Origin: Beta vulgaris subsp. vulgaris
Lineage: Eukaryota; Streptophyta; Magnoliopsida; Caryophyllales; Amaranthaceae
Assembly (NCBI RefSeq): GCF_026745355.1
Contig: NC_079209.1
Coordinates: forward strand, 41,080,035 to 41,144,034
Direction of reading: 5' to 3'
DNA: 64,000 nucleotides
A program made the translations under genes and the position numbers. Below are positions 12,166-22,671 of the stretch, piece after piece (positions within the stretch are counted from its first letter, which is position 1; the number at the start of each line of letters is the position of its first letter). The notes beneath the pieces are model-generated. The model had not been told where the DNA came from. It did not search any database and saw nothing but the letters and a program-made list of their open reading frames with translations.

Positions 12166-12176
12166 TTTTTGTAGTG
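12164..12176 (-). repeat. CACTA right terminal sequence
   Basis: Reading the minus strand from 12176 gives CACTACAAAAAAA, the standard start of a CACTA element. ATA follows on the plus strand and would be the 3-bp target duplication, but the matching left copy was not found. Confidence 0.85.
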
Positions 12177-15100
12177 ATAAGTGGGTTGATAATTTGTTCA
12201 TTGAAGGAAAAAAGTTGTTAAGAAGCTTTATTGATAACTAGATATTTAATTTTCAAGATTTAAACTTTCATAAGAAGAAAAAGATTATTGTTGAATTGAT
12301 GGAATTCAAAGATAACTTGTTGAACTTAATCATATATCATTGTAAGAGGATTTTTTAGGCTCAAAAGGCGGGTTTGCAACTAATTGGAATACTAAATAAG
12401 AGCTAAAATTAGGAATTCGAGGGGAAAAATCTTAACGCTTCAAAATGATGATGGTGCTTGGGTCCACGATCCTGATGTGTTGAAAGGTTTGTCCTGGTCG
12501 TTTTTCGTTAATCTTTTTAGTATTGCTCAACTCTCTTCTTCTTGGGCCCATAATGTTAGAATTTCATCTCTTTCTACTAGACCATTAGTCGCTTTAGGTC
12601 TGCCCCCTGTGAAGAGGAAGTCAAGGAAGTTTTATACCAAATGGTGTCCATGAAGAATCCATGCCCATATGGTATTCAACCCCTATTTTGGCAACGCCGC
12701 TAGGATCCGCTGAAAACCCATATTGTTGATTTTTTGGGCCGTTGCTTCGCGACGGGCTCTTTCCCTGAAGACCAATTGGGTAACTCTAACTATAAACTTG
12801 TTACCATAATTATAGCCCATAGATTGAGACCTTTCTTGCCAAATTGGATTGTCTAGTTACAATCTAGTTTCATTATTGATCGGTCCATTGATGAAAACAT
12901 TGTTATAATTAAATAAATTTTCCATTTCTTTAATAAGGCCCCTAAATCTAAAAATGGTATGGCTCTCAAAATTGATATTTCTAAAGCTTTTGACTCTTTA
13001 GAATGGAGCTTCATTAAGGACACCTTGTGTAATCTTGATTTACCCCACAGCTTAGTTAACTTAATTATGAGTTGTGTCACTAAAGCATCATTTTATGTGC
13101 TTTGGAGTAGAGAAATTACATACTCTTTTCTGCCTTCTACAGGGATTAGGGAAGGAGACTCTCTCTTTCTCTCCATACATTTTTGTCCTTTGCGTTGAAC
13201 GTCTTTCTTGTATGATCCAAAATAGTGTAGACAATAATCAATGGAAGCCCTAAGTTTGCTAAAAAAATTGTAATTTGTCTCACCTTTTTATGCAGATGAT
13301 GTGTTCTTATTTGGTCAAGCTTCCTTGTCTAATGTAGATTTTATTAATGGGGTTTTAGAGGATTTTTATAAAATTTGAAGCCTAGTAATTAATGTCCATG
13401 AATCCTCTATTATTTTCCCAAGACGCATGAATCATAACATAATATCTAACCCGACTATGCATTGTCTGATGAAACAATCTTCTTCCTTTGGTCGTTATCT
13501 AGGAATAATCAACATCTCCCATCTTCGTCCACGTAAAAAAAATTCTCTTAATATTCTAGACAAAACTAAGGATAGGATTCATGGTTAGCAGGCTAAGTTG
13601 CTCAACATAGCAAGCATAAATACCCTTAATATTCAGTTCTTTATACTTACTCTTTGTACGCTATGCAAACTGCTCTTCTTCCAATTTCCTTGATGAAAGA
13701 AATTGAAATTTAATTTCTTGGAAAAAGTTCTTGTGGAATAAGGTTGAATCCAGGAGAGTTTTACCTCGAACTAGTTGGGATAACATTTGCAAACACATTT
13801 GGAAATGAGGGTTGGGATTAGAAACTTAAGGAGTTGGAACTTAGATTTTATGGCAAAGCTAGGTTGGAAGATTCTAACTCAACCGGATAAGGTTTGGGTC
13901 AAATTCCTAACTCTTAGATATCTAAAAGGTTCTAATATCTTAGACTATCTTCCAAAATCTTCCGACTCTCCCCTTTTGAAAGATATCCTTAAGGGTAGAG
14001 AGGTGCTTAGGAAAAGTCTTAGGGTGGGCATTAGGAATGGGGTTAACACCTCGGTATGGTACAATCATTGGGTGGGCCATTAACCCCTTTATCTAACTGA
14101 TGGTTGTAATTTTCCAAATTCAATTGGTCATCTTATGGTGAAAGATTTAATTGGTCAAAGTGGTTGGAACCTTAATAGGATTGTCAACTTTGTTTCCCCT
14201 TGCATCATTTCAAATAAAGGCAATTCCTTTATGATATGTTGCTTCTAATATTGATGATTTTGGGACTTGGCGTTGACTTCTCATGGTGAATTTTCTATAA
14301 AATCAACTTATCATTCCTTAGAAAATAAAATCATTGAAAATTCTTCTTTCTCGTGGGAAAATCGTGGAAGATTAGAATTCCTTACATATATAGAATGCTC
14401 TTGTGGAATATGTGCCATGAAATTTTACCAGTTGGGACTTGGTTATCGGCTAGAATTGTTTCTTTCAATGATGCTTGTGCTAGATGTCTTGTTGAAAAAG
14501 AAAAACCATATACATATGTTTCTTCTTGCATCATTTAGGAAAAAAAATTCATGCTTTTCATTTGTCTACCCCCCACTGATTCTCATGCCTTTTATTTTTA
14601 AACTGGGAAGATCGGCTCCTTTTCAATCTTTCTCTCACAGATAGCTGGCAAGAAATCTTTGGCATCATGGTTTGGCATATTTGGACTTCTAGAAACATGG
14701 CAACCGTTGATCTAAAAATGCTCCCTATTTCTTCTCATTTCAATAATAAGTTAGCTTTGGATATAACTTTTTGTAAAAATATCTTAAATCTAAGCAGCAT
14801 GGAGACAAACCACTTGCAAGTACATGGTCCCCCAGCAGAGGATTACTCAAGCTTAACACAGATGGTAGCTGGTTGGCAATGGACAAGGCAAGTGGAAGTG
14901 GAGTGTTCAGTTGAGATAATGGCACTTGTGTGATGGGTTTTTCCATTAAGTTTAACGCGGTAAAACCCAGTTGATGTTGAATTGCTTGCCATCCGGGAAG
15001 GTTTGAACATGACAAAGGAAATGCAGCTTCATGCCTTGGAGCTAGAAATTGATGCTGAAGGGATCAAGAAAATATTGCAGAACGCGATCAATTATGTTAA

Positions 15101-15413
15101 TCATGAATTTGCTACCCTCATTAATGAAGTTGCGACCTTGTTGAATGGTAACTGGAATGTTAGTCTTCTCAATGTTAAAAGAGTAGCTAATGTTATTACG
15201 CACCATTTAGTTACCCATGGTAGGTGTATGGATGACTCTAGGATCGTCCATGTTGGCATCTCTACCTAGGTTTCGGAAGCTTACAACAAAGATCTACGTA
15301 ATGCCAGAGGGAAGAACACAATCAAAGTGGATTAAGTGGCTTACAGTTCTGGGATTTTTGGACATTTATCAGGGTTTTTTGGCTCCGACGGCCTTCGGGA
15401 CTATTAGGATGTA
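12177..15413 (+). pseudogene. L1-type LINE reverse transcriptase/RNase H remnant
   Basis: This is a decayed LINE ORF2 read across frames. In order there is pre-RT linker (12177-12420); RT fragments with GMALKIDISKAFDSLEWSF (12953-13010) and a FADD-like box in a damaged frame (near 13285-13310); a thumb/connection region with GIRNLRSWNLDFMAKLGWK (13807-13863); a zinc-binding RT-associated domain (14267-14540; CARCLVEKEK); and an RNase H-like tail (14850-15250; LELEIDAEGIKK). Many stops and frameshifts are present and no endonuclease domain is visible. The left edge coincides with the CACTA terminus at 12176, so the LINE was probably cut by the CACTA insertion and its 5' part lies upstream of the window. 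The right edge is cut by the Copia element. Confidence 0.85.
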
Positions 15414-15418
15414 TGTAT

Positions 15419-16167
15419 TGTTAGATGTGTGATCAATGAGAGAACCGGATATCCACTCCAAGGCACGGAAACTACGCTTTCCTATTAGTTTAATTTCGCC
15501 CCTCTAGGATCACCGGGTTAACACGAAATAACTAATGAGATACAATGGAGAGAAACAATCCACTTAGATGATCTTCTAAGTGAATCAAACAAGAACTTGT
15601 GTTTTGTGTTTGTGAAGAACACTCAAGAGAAGATTGCAAGTTTTCTCTTAAGCTAAGCAAGAAGTATTTGAGAGAGTATAGAATAGAAAATTCTGATTTT
15701 CTTCAACCCTTCACTCATAGGAATCCCAAGGTTTATATAGGATATAAACCTTTCATTGACTAGAGTAGTAATCCATAACCCCCATTTTAATCACCCATCA
15801 AAGGCCTTTAATCAGCTGATTTAAGGACCTTAAAGGTCATTAAAATGAGGCCATAACATCACAACGGACATAAAACCGTCAAGGCATCTTTTCGCATTCC
15901 AAGGCAGAAGACACGTCGCGACTCGCGAAGAAGCTCGCGAGTCGCGAGGCGCTGGTCGCGACCCGCGACGCCTGTCGCGACTCGCGACGGGCCACTGGTC
16001 GCGACTCGCGACGGTTGTCGCGACTCGCGGCCAGTCTTCTGTCTCCCTTGGTTTATCAATGCGTTTTGCCACTTGATGCACTCTAGCCTTTTGCATACTA
16101 GACCTCCTCCTCTTCTAGTACATACCCTTATGAGTTTCAAACCCATTACCCTATAAATGTTCCAACA
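15419..16167 (-). repeat. Copia 3' LTR
   Basis: 749 bases matching 20685-21434 almost perfectly. On the minus strand it starts TGTTGGAACATTTATAGGG and ends with CTAACA. A TATATAAACC core-promoter-like box lies on the minus strand near 15735-15745. A CpG-dense TCGCGA array sits upstream of it at 15914-16032. Confidence 0.95.
15914..16032. repeat. CpG-dense TCGCGA array in the Copia 3' LTR
   Basis: About 120 bases built from GTCGCGACTCGCGA-like units, rich in the palindromes TCGCGA and CTCGCGAG. It is extremely CpG-rich compared with the AT-rich surroundings. An identical copy is in the other LTR at 21181-21299. In element orientation it lies upstream of the TATA-like box, the position expected for an enhancer or silencer. 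That role is inferred. Confidence 0.9.
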
Positions 16168-16182
16168 ATCCTCCTCCCATTT
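16168..16182 (-). other. Copia polypurine tract
   Basis: On the minus strand AAATGGGAGGAGGAT directly abuts the 3' LTR start TGTTGG. A purine run here is where plus-strand DNA synthesis of an LTR element is primed. Confidence 0.8.
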
Positions 16183-16676
16183 ATAGGGTAATGTTGAAAA
16201 GTTTTTCAACTTGCTATAAATCGCAAACACACATGTTCATGCATCATGGAAATATCTAACGATTGAATTTCCATTTAGTAAAAGTAATCTTTACAATAAT
16301 TTAGATCATAATGATAGACAAAGCTTTGAATCATATAACCATTACAAATTATTGAAGTTACTAATACACACAAACATAAACTAGGTTCTTAAAACCTCCG
16401 ACACCTATGAAGCCTTGGTGTCCATATCCATTCATAAGCATTCCAAGTCAAGCCTAAGACTTGATGAAGCGGCCAAACTTCTAGCTTACATAGGTAAATC
16501 TTTCCGGACATGCTCCTACAATTGAGCACCTTATCAAAGATTTATTAAGAATAAAATTCAACCTCTTTATCATTGTAGCAACAAGCACTAACCTCGGGAT
16601 GTATTAAACAAGTGCTCCCAACCTCTTAGAGAAGTACTATCCTCCTTGAATTTGAGATCTAACGTTGTATTAGACA
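16183..16676 (-). other. Copia 3' untranslated region
   Basis: About 500 bases between the end of the polymerase frame and the polypurine tract. No conserved domain or repeat was recognised. Confidence 0.5.
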
Positions 16677-18755
16677 TCAAATAGAGTTTTCCTTCACCAT
16701 AGGTTGATCAATAGGCTTAAGACCCATCCCTTTGTTCATTTTGTTCACTAGTTCCCTTGACAACGGTTTTGTAAACGTATCCGCCAAGTTCAAACTAGAC
16801 CGAACAAAATTAATAGTTATACAACTATTCCTTATCATTTCCCGCACATAGCTATGTCTAACTCCAATGTGCCTTGACTTGCCATTGTAGACTTCACTAT
16901 ATGCTTTAGCTATGGTTGATGCACTATCACAATGGATAGCAAGAGGTGACATTGGTTTCACCCATAAGTCCACCTCACTCAACACATTCCTTAGCCATTC
17001 CGCTTCTTGGCAACAAGAAGCCAAAGCAATGAATTCCGATGCCATAGTGGAATCCGTTATACATGTTTGCTTCTTGGAAGCCCATGAAATGGCACCTCCT
17101 CCAAGAAGAAACACCCAACCACTAGTGGATGAATAATCTTCCTTATTCGAAATCCAACTAGCATCCGAGTAACCTTCTAAGATAGAAGGTTCTCTATTGT
17201 ATGTTATGACATAATCCAAGGTCTTATTCAAGTACCTTAACACTCTTCTCAATGCTTGCCAATGCAACATACTAGGATTACTAGTATACCTACTGAGCTT
17301 GCCAATAGCAAAGGCTATATCCGGCCGAGTGCTAGTCATAGCATACATCAAGCTTCCAATTAAGCTTGCATACTCCAATTGTGAAATTGGAGTACCACTA
17401 CTCGGAACCAAGTGAATACTAGGATCCATAGGAGTAGCAAAATGAGTCGAATTTGACTCATTATACCTCTTGACCACTTTCTCAATATAATGAGATTGTG
17501 ATAAAGAAAACGACCCTTTCCCTCTTATTATTCTAATACCTAGAATAACATCCGCTTCACCCAAATCTTTCATGGAGAAGCTAGAGGAAAGGAAGACTTT
17601 GGTCTTTTCCACTTGTTCCAAATCAGTCCCAAAAATAAGCATATCATCAACATATAAGCAAATTATAACTCCTTTACCGTTATTATCAAATTTGCTATAT
17701 ACACACTTATCGGACTGATTTATTTTGAACCCACTAGACAACACAACTTCATCAAATTTTTGATGCCATTGCTTAGGTGCTTGTTTAAGACCATACAAAG
17801 ATCTAACCAATTTACAAACTTTAGTTTCTTGACCTTTAACCACAAACCCTTCAGGTTGATTCATGTACACTTCCTCCTCCAATTCACCATTAAGAAAAGC
17901 AGTTTTTACATCCATTTGGTGAATTACTAGACCATGAATCGCAGCTAATGCTATCAATAGTCTAATAGTAGCTATTCTAGCTACTGGAGCATAAGTATCA
18001 AAGTAATCGATACCATATCTTTGCCTAAAACCTTGGACCACTAACCGGGCCTTATGTTTTAGTATGGTTCCATCGATTTTCTTTTTCCTTACAAAAATCC
18101 ATTTACAACCTAGGGGTTTGCAACCGGGAGGTAAATTAGCTAAAATCCAAGTGTGATTACCCATTATAGAATCCATTTCATCATTCACTGCCTCTTTCCA
18201 GAAAGCAGAATCATGAGACTTCATAGCCTCATCAAAGGACCTAGGATCCTCCTCCATATTGTAACAATATGAAATTTGAGTCGAAATTGACTCCCTTGAC
18301 CCTTCAACTAAATATAGTTGAAAATCCGGTCCAAAAGATTTCTCTTTTCTAATTCGTTTACTTTTCCTAATTTCCGGTGTTGTAGTATCATGATCATTTG
18401 CAATGTCATCTACAACATTGGAACTAGTACTAGGTATCATGTCCTTTGGTCTTGGAATCGATGAGAATCTAGTCTCATCAAATATTGCATCCCTTGACTC
18501 TATCACGGAGTGAATAGAGACAAAGTCATTGGGCTCAATGACATAAAACCTATAGGCTTTGCTATGTACCGCATAGCCTATAAAAATGCAATCAATTCCT
18601 TTTTCACCTAAAGTTTTCCTTTTAGGTTCCGTCAATTTGACAATTGCCCTACAACCCCATACCTTAAGGTAATTGAGATTAGGCTTTTTATTACACCAAA
18701 GTTCATAAGGGGTAGTCTTATTCCTTTTATTAGGAACTCGATTTAAATGTAACAT
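16677..18755 (-). pseudogene. Copia polyprotein, integrase C-end, reverse transcriptase, RNase H
   Basis: One long open frame of about 690 codons. It starts in the integrase C-terminal region (RVPNKRNKTTPYELW, then KVWGCRAIV). Reverse transcriptase follows, with KARLVVQGFRQRYGIDYF, the MDVKTAFLNGELEEEVYM box and the catalytic YVDDMLIFG. RNase H comes last, with GYSDASWISNKEDYSST, SKKQTCITDSTMASEF, and LADTFTKPL near the end. All visible RT/RNase H catalytic motifs are present. It is the downstream part of a single polyprotein, separated from the integrase core by a frame change near 18757. Its first Met is an internal residue, not a true start. Confidence 0.93.
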
Positions 18756-18759
18756 GCAG

Positions 18760-19056
18760 TTAAAATTGCATCACCCCAAAAACCGTCATTAAGACCCGAA
18801 TTAGAAAGCATGTGTTAACCATTTCTTTTAGGACCCTATTTTTCCTTTCCGCTATACCATTACTTTGAGGTGAGTATGGGGCGGTTGTTTCATGAATTAC
18901 ACCAATGGAACTAAAATAACTTGGATTATAATATTCACCACCCCTATCCGTTCGAAGTCTTTTAATCTTTTGATTAAGTTGGAGTTCCACTTCGATTTTA
19001 AAGGTCTTAAACTTTTCTAGTGCTTCATCTTTAGTAAATAAAAATATATGTAACAA
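18760..19056 (-). pseudogene. Copia integrase core piece
   Basis: About 98 codons between two frame changes. LRTDRGGEYYN and APYSPQSNGIAERKNRVLKE are the second Asp and the Glu regions of the integrase DDE core. The first Asp (HSDLCDF) is in the upstream piece. A short deletion or insertion near 19057-19081 and another near 18757 disconnect it from its neighbours, so the element cannot make a full polyprotein without frameshifting. Confidence 0.9.
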
Positions 19057-19081
19057 AACCTTGAAAAATCATCAATAAAAG

Positions 19082-20653
19082 TTACAATATATTTTTATTT
19101 CCTAAAGAAGGTGAACTATGAAAGTCACACAAGTCACTATGCACCAATTCAAGCAATACCGTTTGTCTAGTCACACTAGGATAAGGATTTTTTGTAATTT
19201 TATTTAGCACGCAAGTGTGACACTTCTCTAACTTTAAATCGAAAGGAGGTATCAACCCCATTTTAGACATGTCATATAATCTACGATAATTCACATGACA
19301 TAAACGATTGTGCCATAGAGAAGAAACATCAAGCATGTAAATAGAACTAGTACCAATTTTATTATCAATACTAAATTTAAACATTCCATTACAAAAGAAA
19401 CCTTGTCCAACAAAAATACCACCCTTGGAAAGTACAAATTTATCCGACTCAAAAACAACTTTAAAACCATACTTATTCAAGAGACCTCCTGACACAAGAT
19501 TCTTCCTAACTTCCGGTACATACACAACATCCCGGAGAGTTAAAGTCTTTCCCGAGGTTAACAACAATTCTACTTGGCCTATGCCTCTAGCCTTTACCGT
19601 AGAATCATTCCCCATATACAAGATTGGACCATCATCCAAATCTTTCAAAGACTTGAAGAAATCCTTGTTATTGCACACATGTCTAGAGGCTCCCGAATCT
19701 ATCCACCAAGAATCATCAACCTGCACACACATAATTTCAGAAATCATAGCAACAAAATGCATTTCTTCAATTACATTAACATGTGCATTGTTACCTTGGT
19801 TTTGAACAACACTAGGTTGTGTGTTCTTTGTCTTCTTCTTGTTGTTAGAAGGACAATCCCTCTTAAGATGAGGACCATTGCATATCCAACAAGAGAGGGT
19901 CTTCCTCTTCTTGTTTGCAACATTGGTTTTGTTATTGTTGTTGTTGTTGTTGTTGGATTTCTTGGTCTTACTAGACCCACCAACCTCTACCAAATTAACG
20001 GTAGATTTAGGAATACTAGGAGTAGTATCCTTAACCCCATCTTGAGCCCGGATCCCCTCTTCAATACGAAGATGAGTTCCTAATTGCTCCATGGACATGT
20101 CTTCCTTTTTATGTTTTAAAAGATGTTTTGTATCTTTCCAAGAATTTGGTAATTTGTCAATGATTGAGGCAACCGCAATTGCCTCATCCATCACCATACC
20201 ATGTGATCTTATTTGGTTCAAAATATGATGAACCTCATGGAATTGCTCCATAATAGGCCGATCATTAGTCATTTTAAAAGAATTAAAATTACTAACAAGG
20301 AATTTCTTACTTGAAGCATCTTCCGAAATGTACTTGGCCTCAAGAGCGTCCCAAAGTTCCTTTGCACTCTCCACATTTTGGTAGAGATCAAACAACGGGT
20401 CGGTGAGAGAGTTGAGAATATGACCACGACAAATGTAGTCATCATTCTCCCACTTGATCCTCTTCCTAGTAGTCTCAAGAGGCTCTTCCTCTCCATCTTC
20501 CGGGAGTGGTGGCATAGGAGTTGATAACACATACACCACATTCAAGGCGGTCAACAAGAAGTGCATCTTCTTTTGCCACCTCCGATAGCCCACCCCCTCA
20601 AACTTATCCAACTTTTGGAAGTTCATAGTCATGTCCTTGAGTGATTGAGCCAT
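19082..20653 (-). pseudogene. Copia gag, protease and integrase N-end
   Basis: About 523 codons starting MAQSLKDMTMNFQKLDKFEG. In order: a UBN2-type gag; a basic Asn-rich stretch; a zinc knuckle CWICNGPHLKRDC (spacing C-2-C-3-H-4-C, one residue shorter than the usual C-2-C-4-H-4-C); the aspartic protease WWIDSGASRHVC; the pre-integrase region SLWHNRLCHVNYRRL; and the start of integrase with HSDLCDF. The start codon lies only 31 bases from the 5' LTR. The frame ends at an early stop at 19082-19084 caused by a frame change in the integrase. Confidence 0.93.
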
Positions 20654-20684
20654 ATCCGAAAAGAAAGAAATTAAACTAATAGAT
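20654..20684 (-). promoter_or_regulatory. Very short Copia leader, self-complementary to LTR
   Basis: Only 31 bases separate the 5' LTR from the gag start. The usual Copia primer site TGGTATCAGAGC (initiator tRNA-Met) is absent. Instead, starting two bases after the LTR, the sense strand reads CTATTAGTTTAATTTC (20682-20667). This is the exact 16-base complement of a sense LTR segment (GAAATTAAACTAATAG, 20762-20747). The pair can form a hairpin or serve as a self-primer. What primes this element is unknown. Confidence 0.6.
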
Positions 20685-21434
20685 TGTTAGTGTGTGATCA
20701 ATGAGAGAACCGGATATCCACTCCAAGGCACGGAAACTACGCTTTCCTATTAGTTTAATTTCGCCCCTCTAGGATCACCGGGTTAACACGAAATAACTAA
20801 TGAGATACAATGGAGAGAAACAATCCACTTAGATGATCTTCTAAGTGAATCAACAAGAACTTGTGTTTTGTGTTTGTGAAGAACACTCAAGAGAAGATTG
20901 CAAGTTTTCTCTTAAGCTAAGCAAGAAGTATTTGAGAGAGTATAGAATAGAAATTCTGATTTTCTTCTAACCCTTCACTCATAGGAATCCCAAGGTTTAT
21001 ATAGGAAATCATAAACCTTTCATTGACTAGAGTAGTAATCCATAACCCCCATTTTAATCACCCATCAAAGGCCTTTAATCAGCTGATTTAAGGACCTTAA
21101 AGGTCATTAAAATGAGGCCATAACATCACAACGGACATAAAACCGTCAAGGCATCTTTTCGCATTCCAAGGCAGAAGACACGTCGCGACTCGCGAAGAAG
21201 CTCGCGAGTCGCGAGGCGCTGGTCGCGACCCGCGACGCCTGTCGCGACTCGCGACGGGCCACTGGTCGCGACTCGCGACGGTTGTCGCGACTCGCGGCCA
21301 GTCTTCTGTCTCCCTTGGTTTATCAATGCGTTTTGCCACTTGATGCACTCTAGCCTTTTGCATACTAGACCTCCTCCTCTTCTAGTACATACCCTTCTGA
21401 GTTTCAAACCCATTACCCTATAAATGTTCCAACA
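20685..21434 (-). repeat. Copia 5' LTR
   Basis: 750 bases. On the minus strand it starts TGTTGG and ends CTAACA. It differs from the 3' LTR by small indels near 20691, 20852, 20950, 20966 and 21006 and a single substitution near 21397. It contains the same CpG-dense array and a TATA-like box. Confidence 0.95.
21181..21299. repeat. CpG-dense TCGCGA array in the Copia 5' LTR
   Basis: Same sequence as 15914-16032. I saw no CpG-to-TpG or CpG-to-CpA differences between the two copies. Confidence 0.9.
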
Positions 21435-21439
21435 TGTAT

Positions 21440-21530
21440 GTATGTATGGCTTTCCTTGTAACGGATCATGGGATGACTTGTATCCTGGTTTAAGTTAATA
21501 TAATTATCTTCTCTAGTTTAAAAAAACATG
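21440..21530 (+). pseudogene. 3' tail of the Copia-split LINE
   Basis: Continues the LINE sequence cut at 15413. It reads into a 3' untranslated end TTTAAGTTAATATAATTATC, a short CT-rich run and TTTAAAAAAA. This is a typical plant L1 tail, and no longer poly-A remains. Confidence 0.65.
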
Positions 21531-21746
21531 GTGGGGATTGACAACCAATTGTGACTTCCCCATCAAAATCTTTACATGGTTGAGTTATTATCTTTCTAAG
21601 GATCCACCTTCTAAATACTTTCCTTTTTTTAAAGAAATACTAGATACCTAAATGTAACAAAAGGAAACTGGTAGATCTGACTTCAAGTGAAATTACATCC
21701 CATACACTCATATTGTAAAATTTAGGTATTTAACAATTGAATATTT

Positions 21747-22656
21747 GTTGTTTGAAAAAAGCAGTTATGGCAAAGCACCTGTGGGCTATCACTAAGAAGT
21801 AGGACATGCTTTGGATTAAGTGTATTCATGCTTACTACATCAAGCATAGCAACCCTCTCACTATGGACATACCAGCTATACTCTCTTGGGCTTTCAAGAA
21901 GATTATGGCTAGCAGAGATGTTTTACTGGAGCAACATACACAACATCTTCTTGATACAGAACACTTTTTTATTATGAAGCTCTATATGGCCATCAGAGGT
22001 GAGCAACCTACAGTGTATTGGAGAAGAATTATTTGTAATAATAAGGCTAGCCCTAAAGCTCTTTTTATTACATGGTTAATGCCGCATAACAGATTAGCTA
22101 CAAAAAGTAGGTTGTGTGAGTGGAGGGTTCTCATTGCCAATACTTGTGTTATCTGCTTAGAAGCTAGTGAAACTATCTCTCATTTGTTCTTTGAGTGTCC
22201 AACTTCTCAGTAAACTTGGACTATGTGCCTTCAACAAATTGGGCTTATTAATCATCACATAGATTTGGCAAATGAAGTTAAAGAGATTGCTGCTAAAGGT
22301 CATCGTAAGAATCCTCAAAATAGGTTGTTGTTGATGTTTTTTGCATAAGTAGTTTATCACTTATGGCAGCAGAGAAATCAGGTTGTTTTTGGGCGGAGTT
22401 AGCTTAGATCCTATTCAGAGTTGTAAGTAAATTATGTTTAGAGTAGCTTGTAGATGTTATGAGGATCTTAGGCAGCTACTTTTGTTTGATGTAGCTTTAT
22501 TTCTTTCTGTTTTGTTGCAGGGCTAATTATTTGTTTGTTATCTCCAAACCCTTCCTAGAAGGTGGGGGAGTGTAGCTTACGGTGATTAGCCCTTTGGTGC
22601 TCTTTAGGTTGTACGTGTTTTTTTGGTTATCAATAATAACTTTAATTGCCAAAAAA
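21747..22656 (+). mobile_element. 5'-truncated LINE with 15-bp target duplication
   Basis: The duplication AACAATTGAATATTT occurs at 21732-21746 and 22657-22671 and brackets a 0.9-kb LINE 3' fragment ending in an A-run (22651-22658). The coding part (about 21806-22213) is the zinc-binding RT-associated domain: WLMPHNRLATKSRLCEW, then CVICLEASETISHLFFEC. It is followed by damaged sequence and a 3' untranslated region. This is the classic product of target-primed reverse transcription that stopped early. The first A bases of the duplication overlap the tail, so the exact edge may move by a few bases. Confidence 0.9.
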
Positions 22657-22671
22657 AACAATTGAATATTT

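Larger units (their letters stand above)
2060..12176 (+). mobile_element. CACTA (En/Spm) DNA transposon, left end not seen
   Basis: The element is identified by a TNP2-type transposase (2060-5520), a second TNPA/Ptta-like gene (5796-10107), an array of short subterminal repeats (11545-12165) and a right terminus that reads CACTACAAAAAAA on the minus strand (12176 back to 12164). Both genes are in the same orientation, as is usual for plant CACTA elements. It carries an antisense H+-ATPase gene fragment between the two genes. Frameshifts and in-frame stops in both genes show it can no longer make intact proteins. The base following the end is the start of a LINE fragment, so the element probably sits inside that LINE. 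The start given here is the transposase start, because the true left end was not found. Confidence 0.88.
15419..21434 (-). mobile_element. Copia LTR retrotransposon, nearly intact
   Basis: A complete LTR element on the minus strand. The LTRs (20685-21434 and 15419-16167) both end in TG...CA in either reading. The flanking 5-bp duplication TGTAT is exact (15414-15418 and 21435-21439). It has an internal gag-protease-integrase-reverse transcriptase-RNase H order, in which integrase before RT defines Copia. A polypurine tract adjoins the 3' LTR. The two LTRs differ at only about six places, mostly 1-3 base indels, so insertion is recent on the scale of this window. The coding region is broken by frame changes near 19070 and 18757. 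It splits a LINE. The leader is unusual (see 20654-20684). Confidence 0.95.

Noticed and set aside
15830..16230. Arg-rich minus-strand frames in the LTR (also at 21097-21413)
   Set aside because: They arise from the TCGCGA array inside the LTR and lie upstream of its promoter-like region.
19425..20083. Plus-strand frames opposite the Copia gag region
   Set aside because: Antisense shadows of the gag-protease frame, with no domain of their own.
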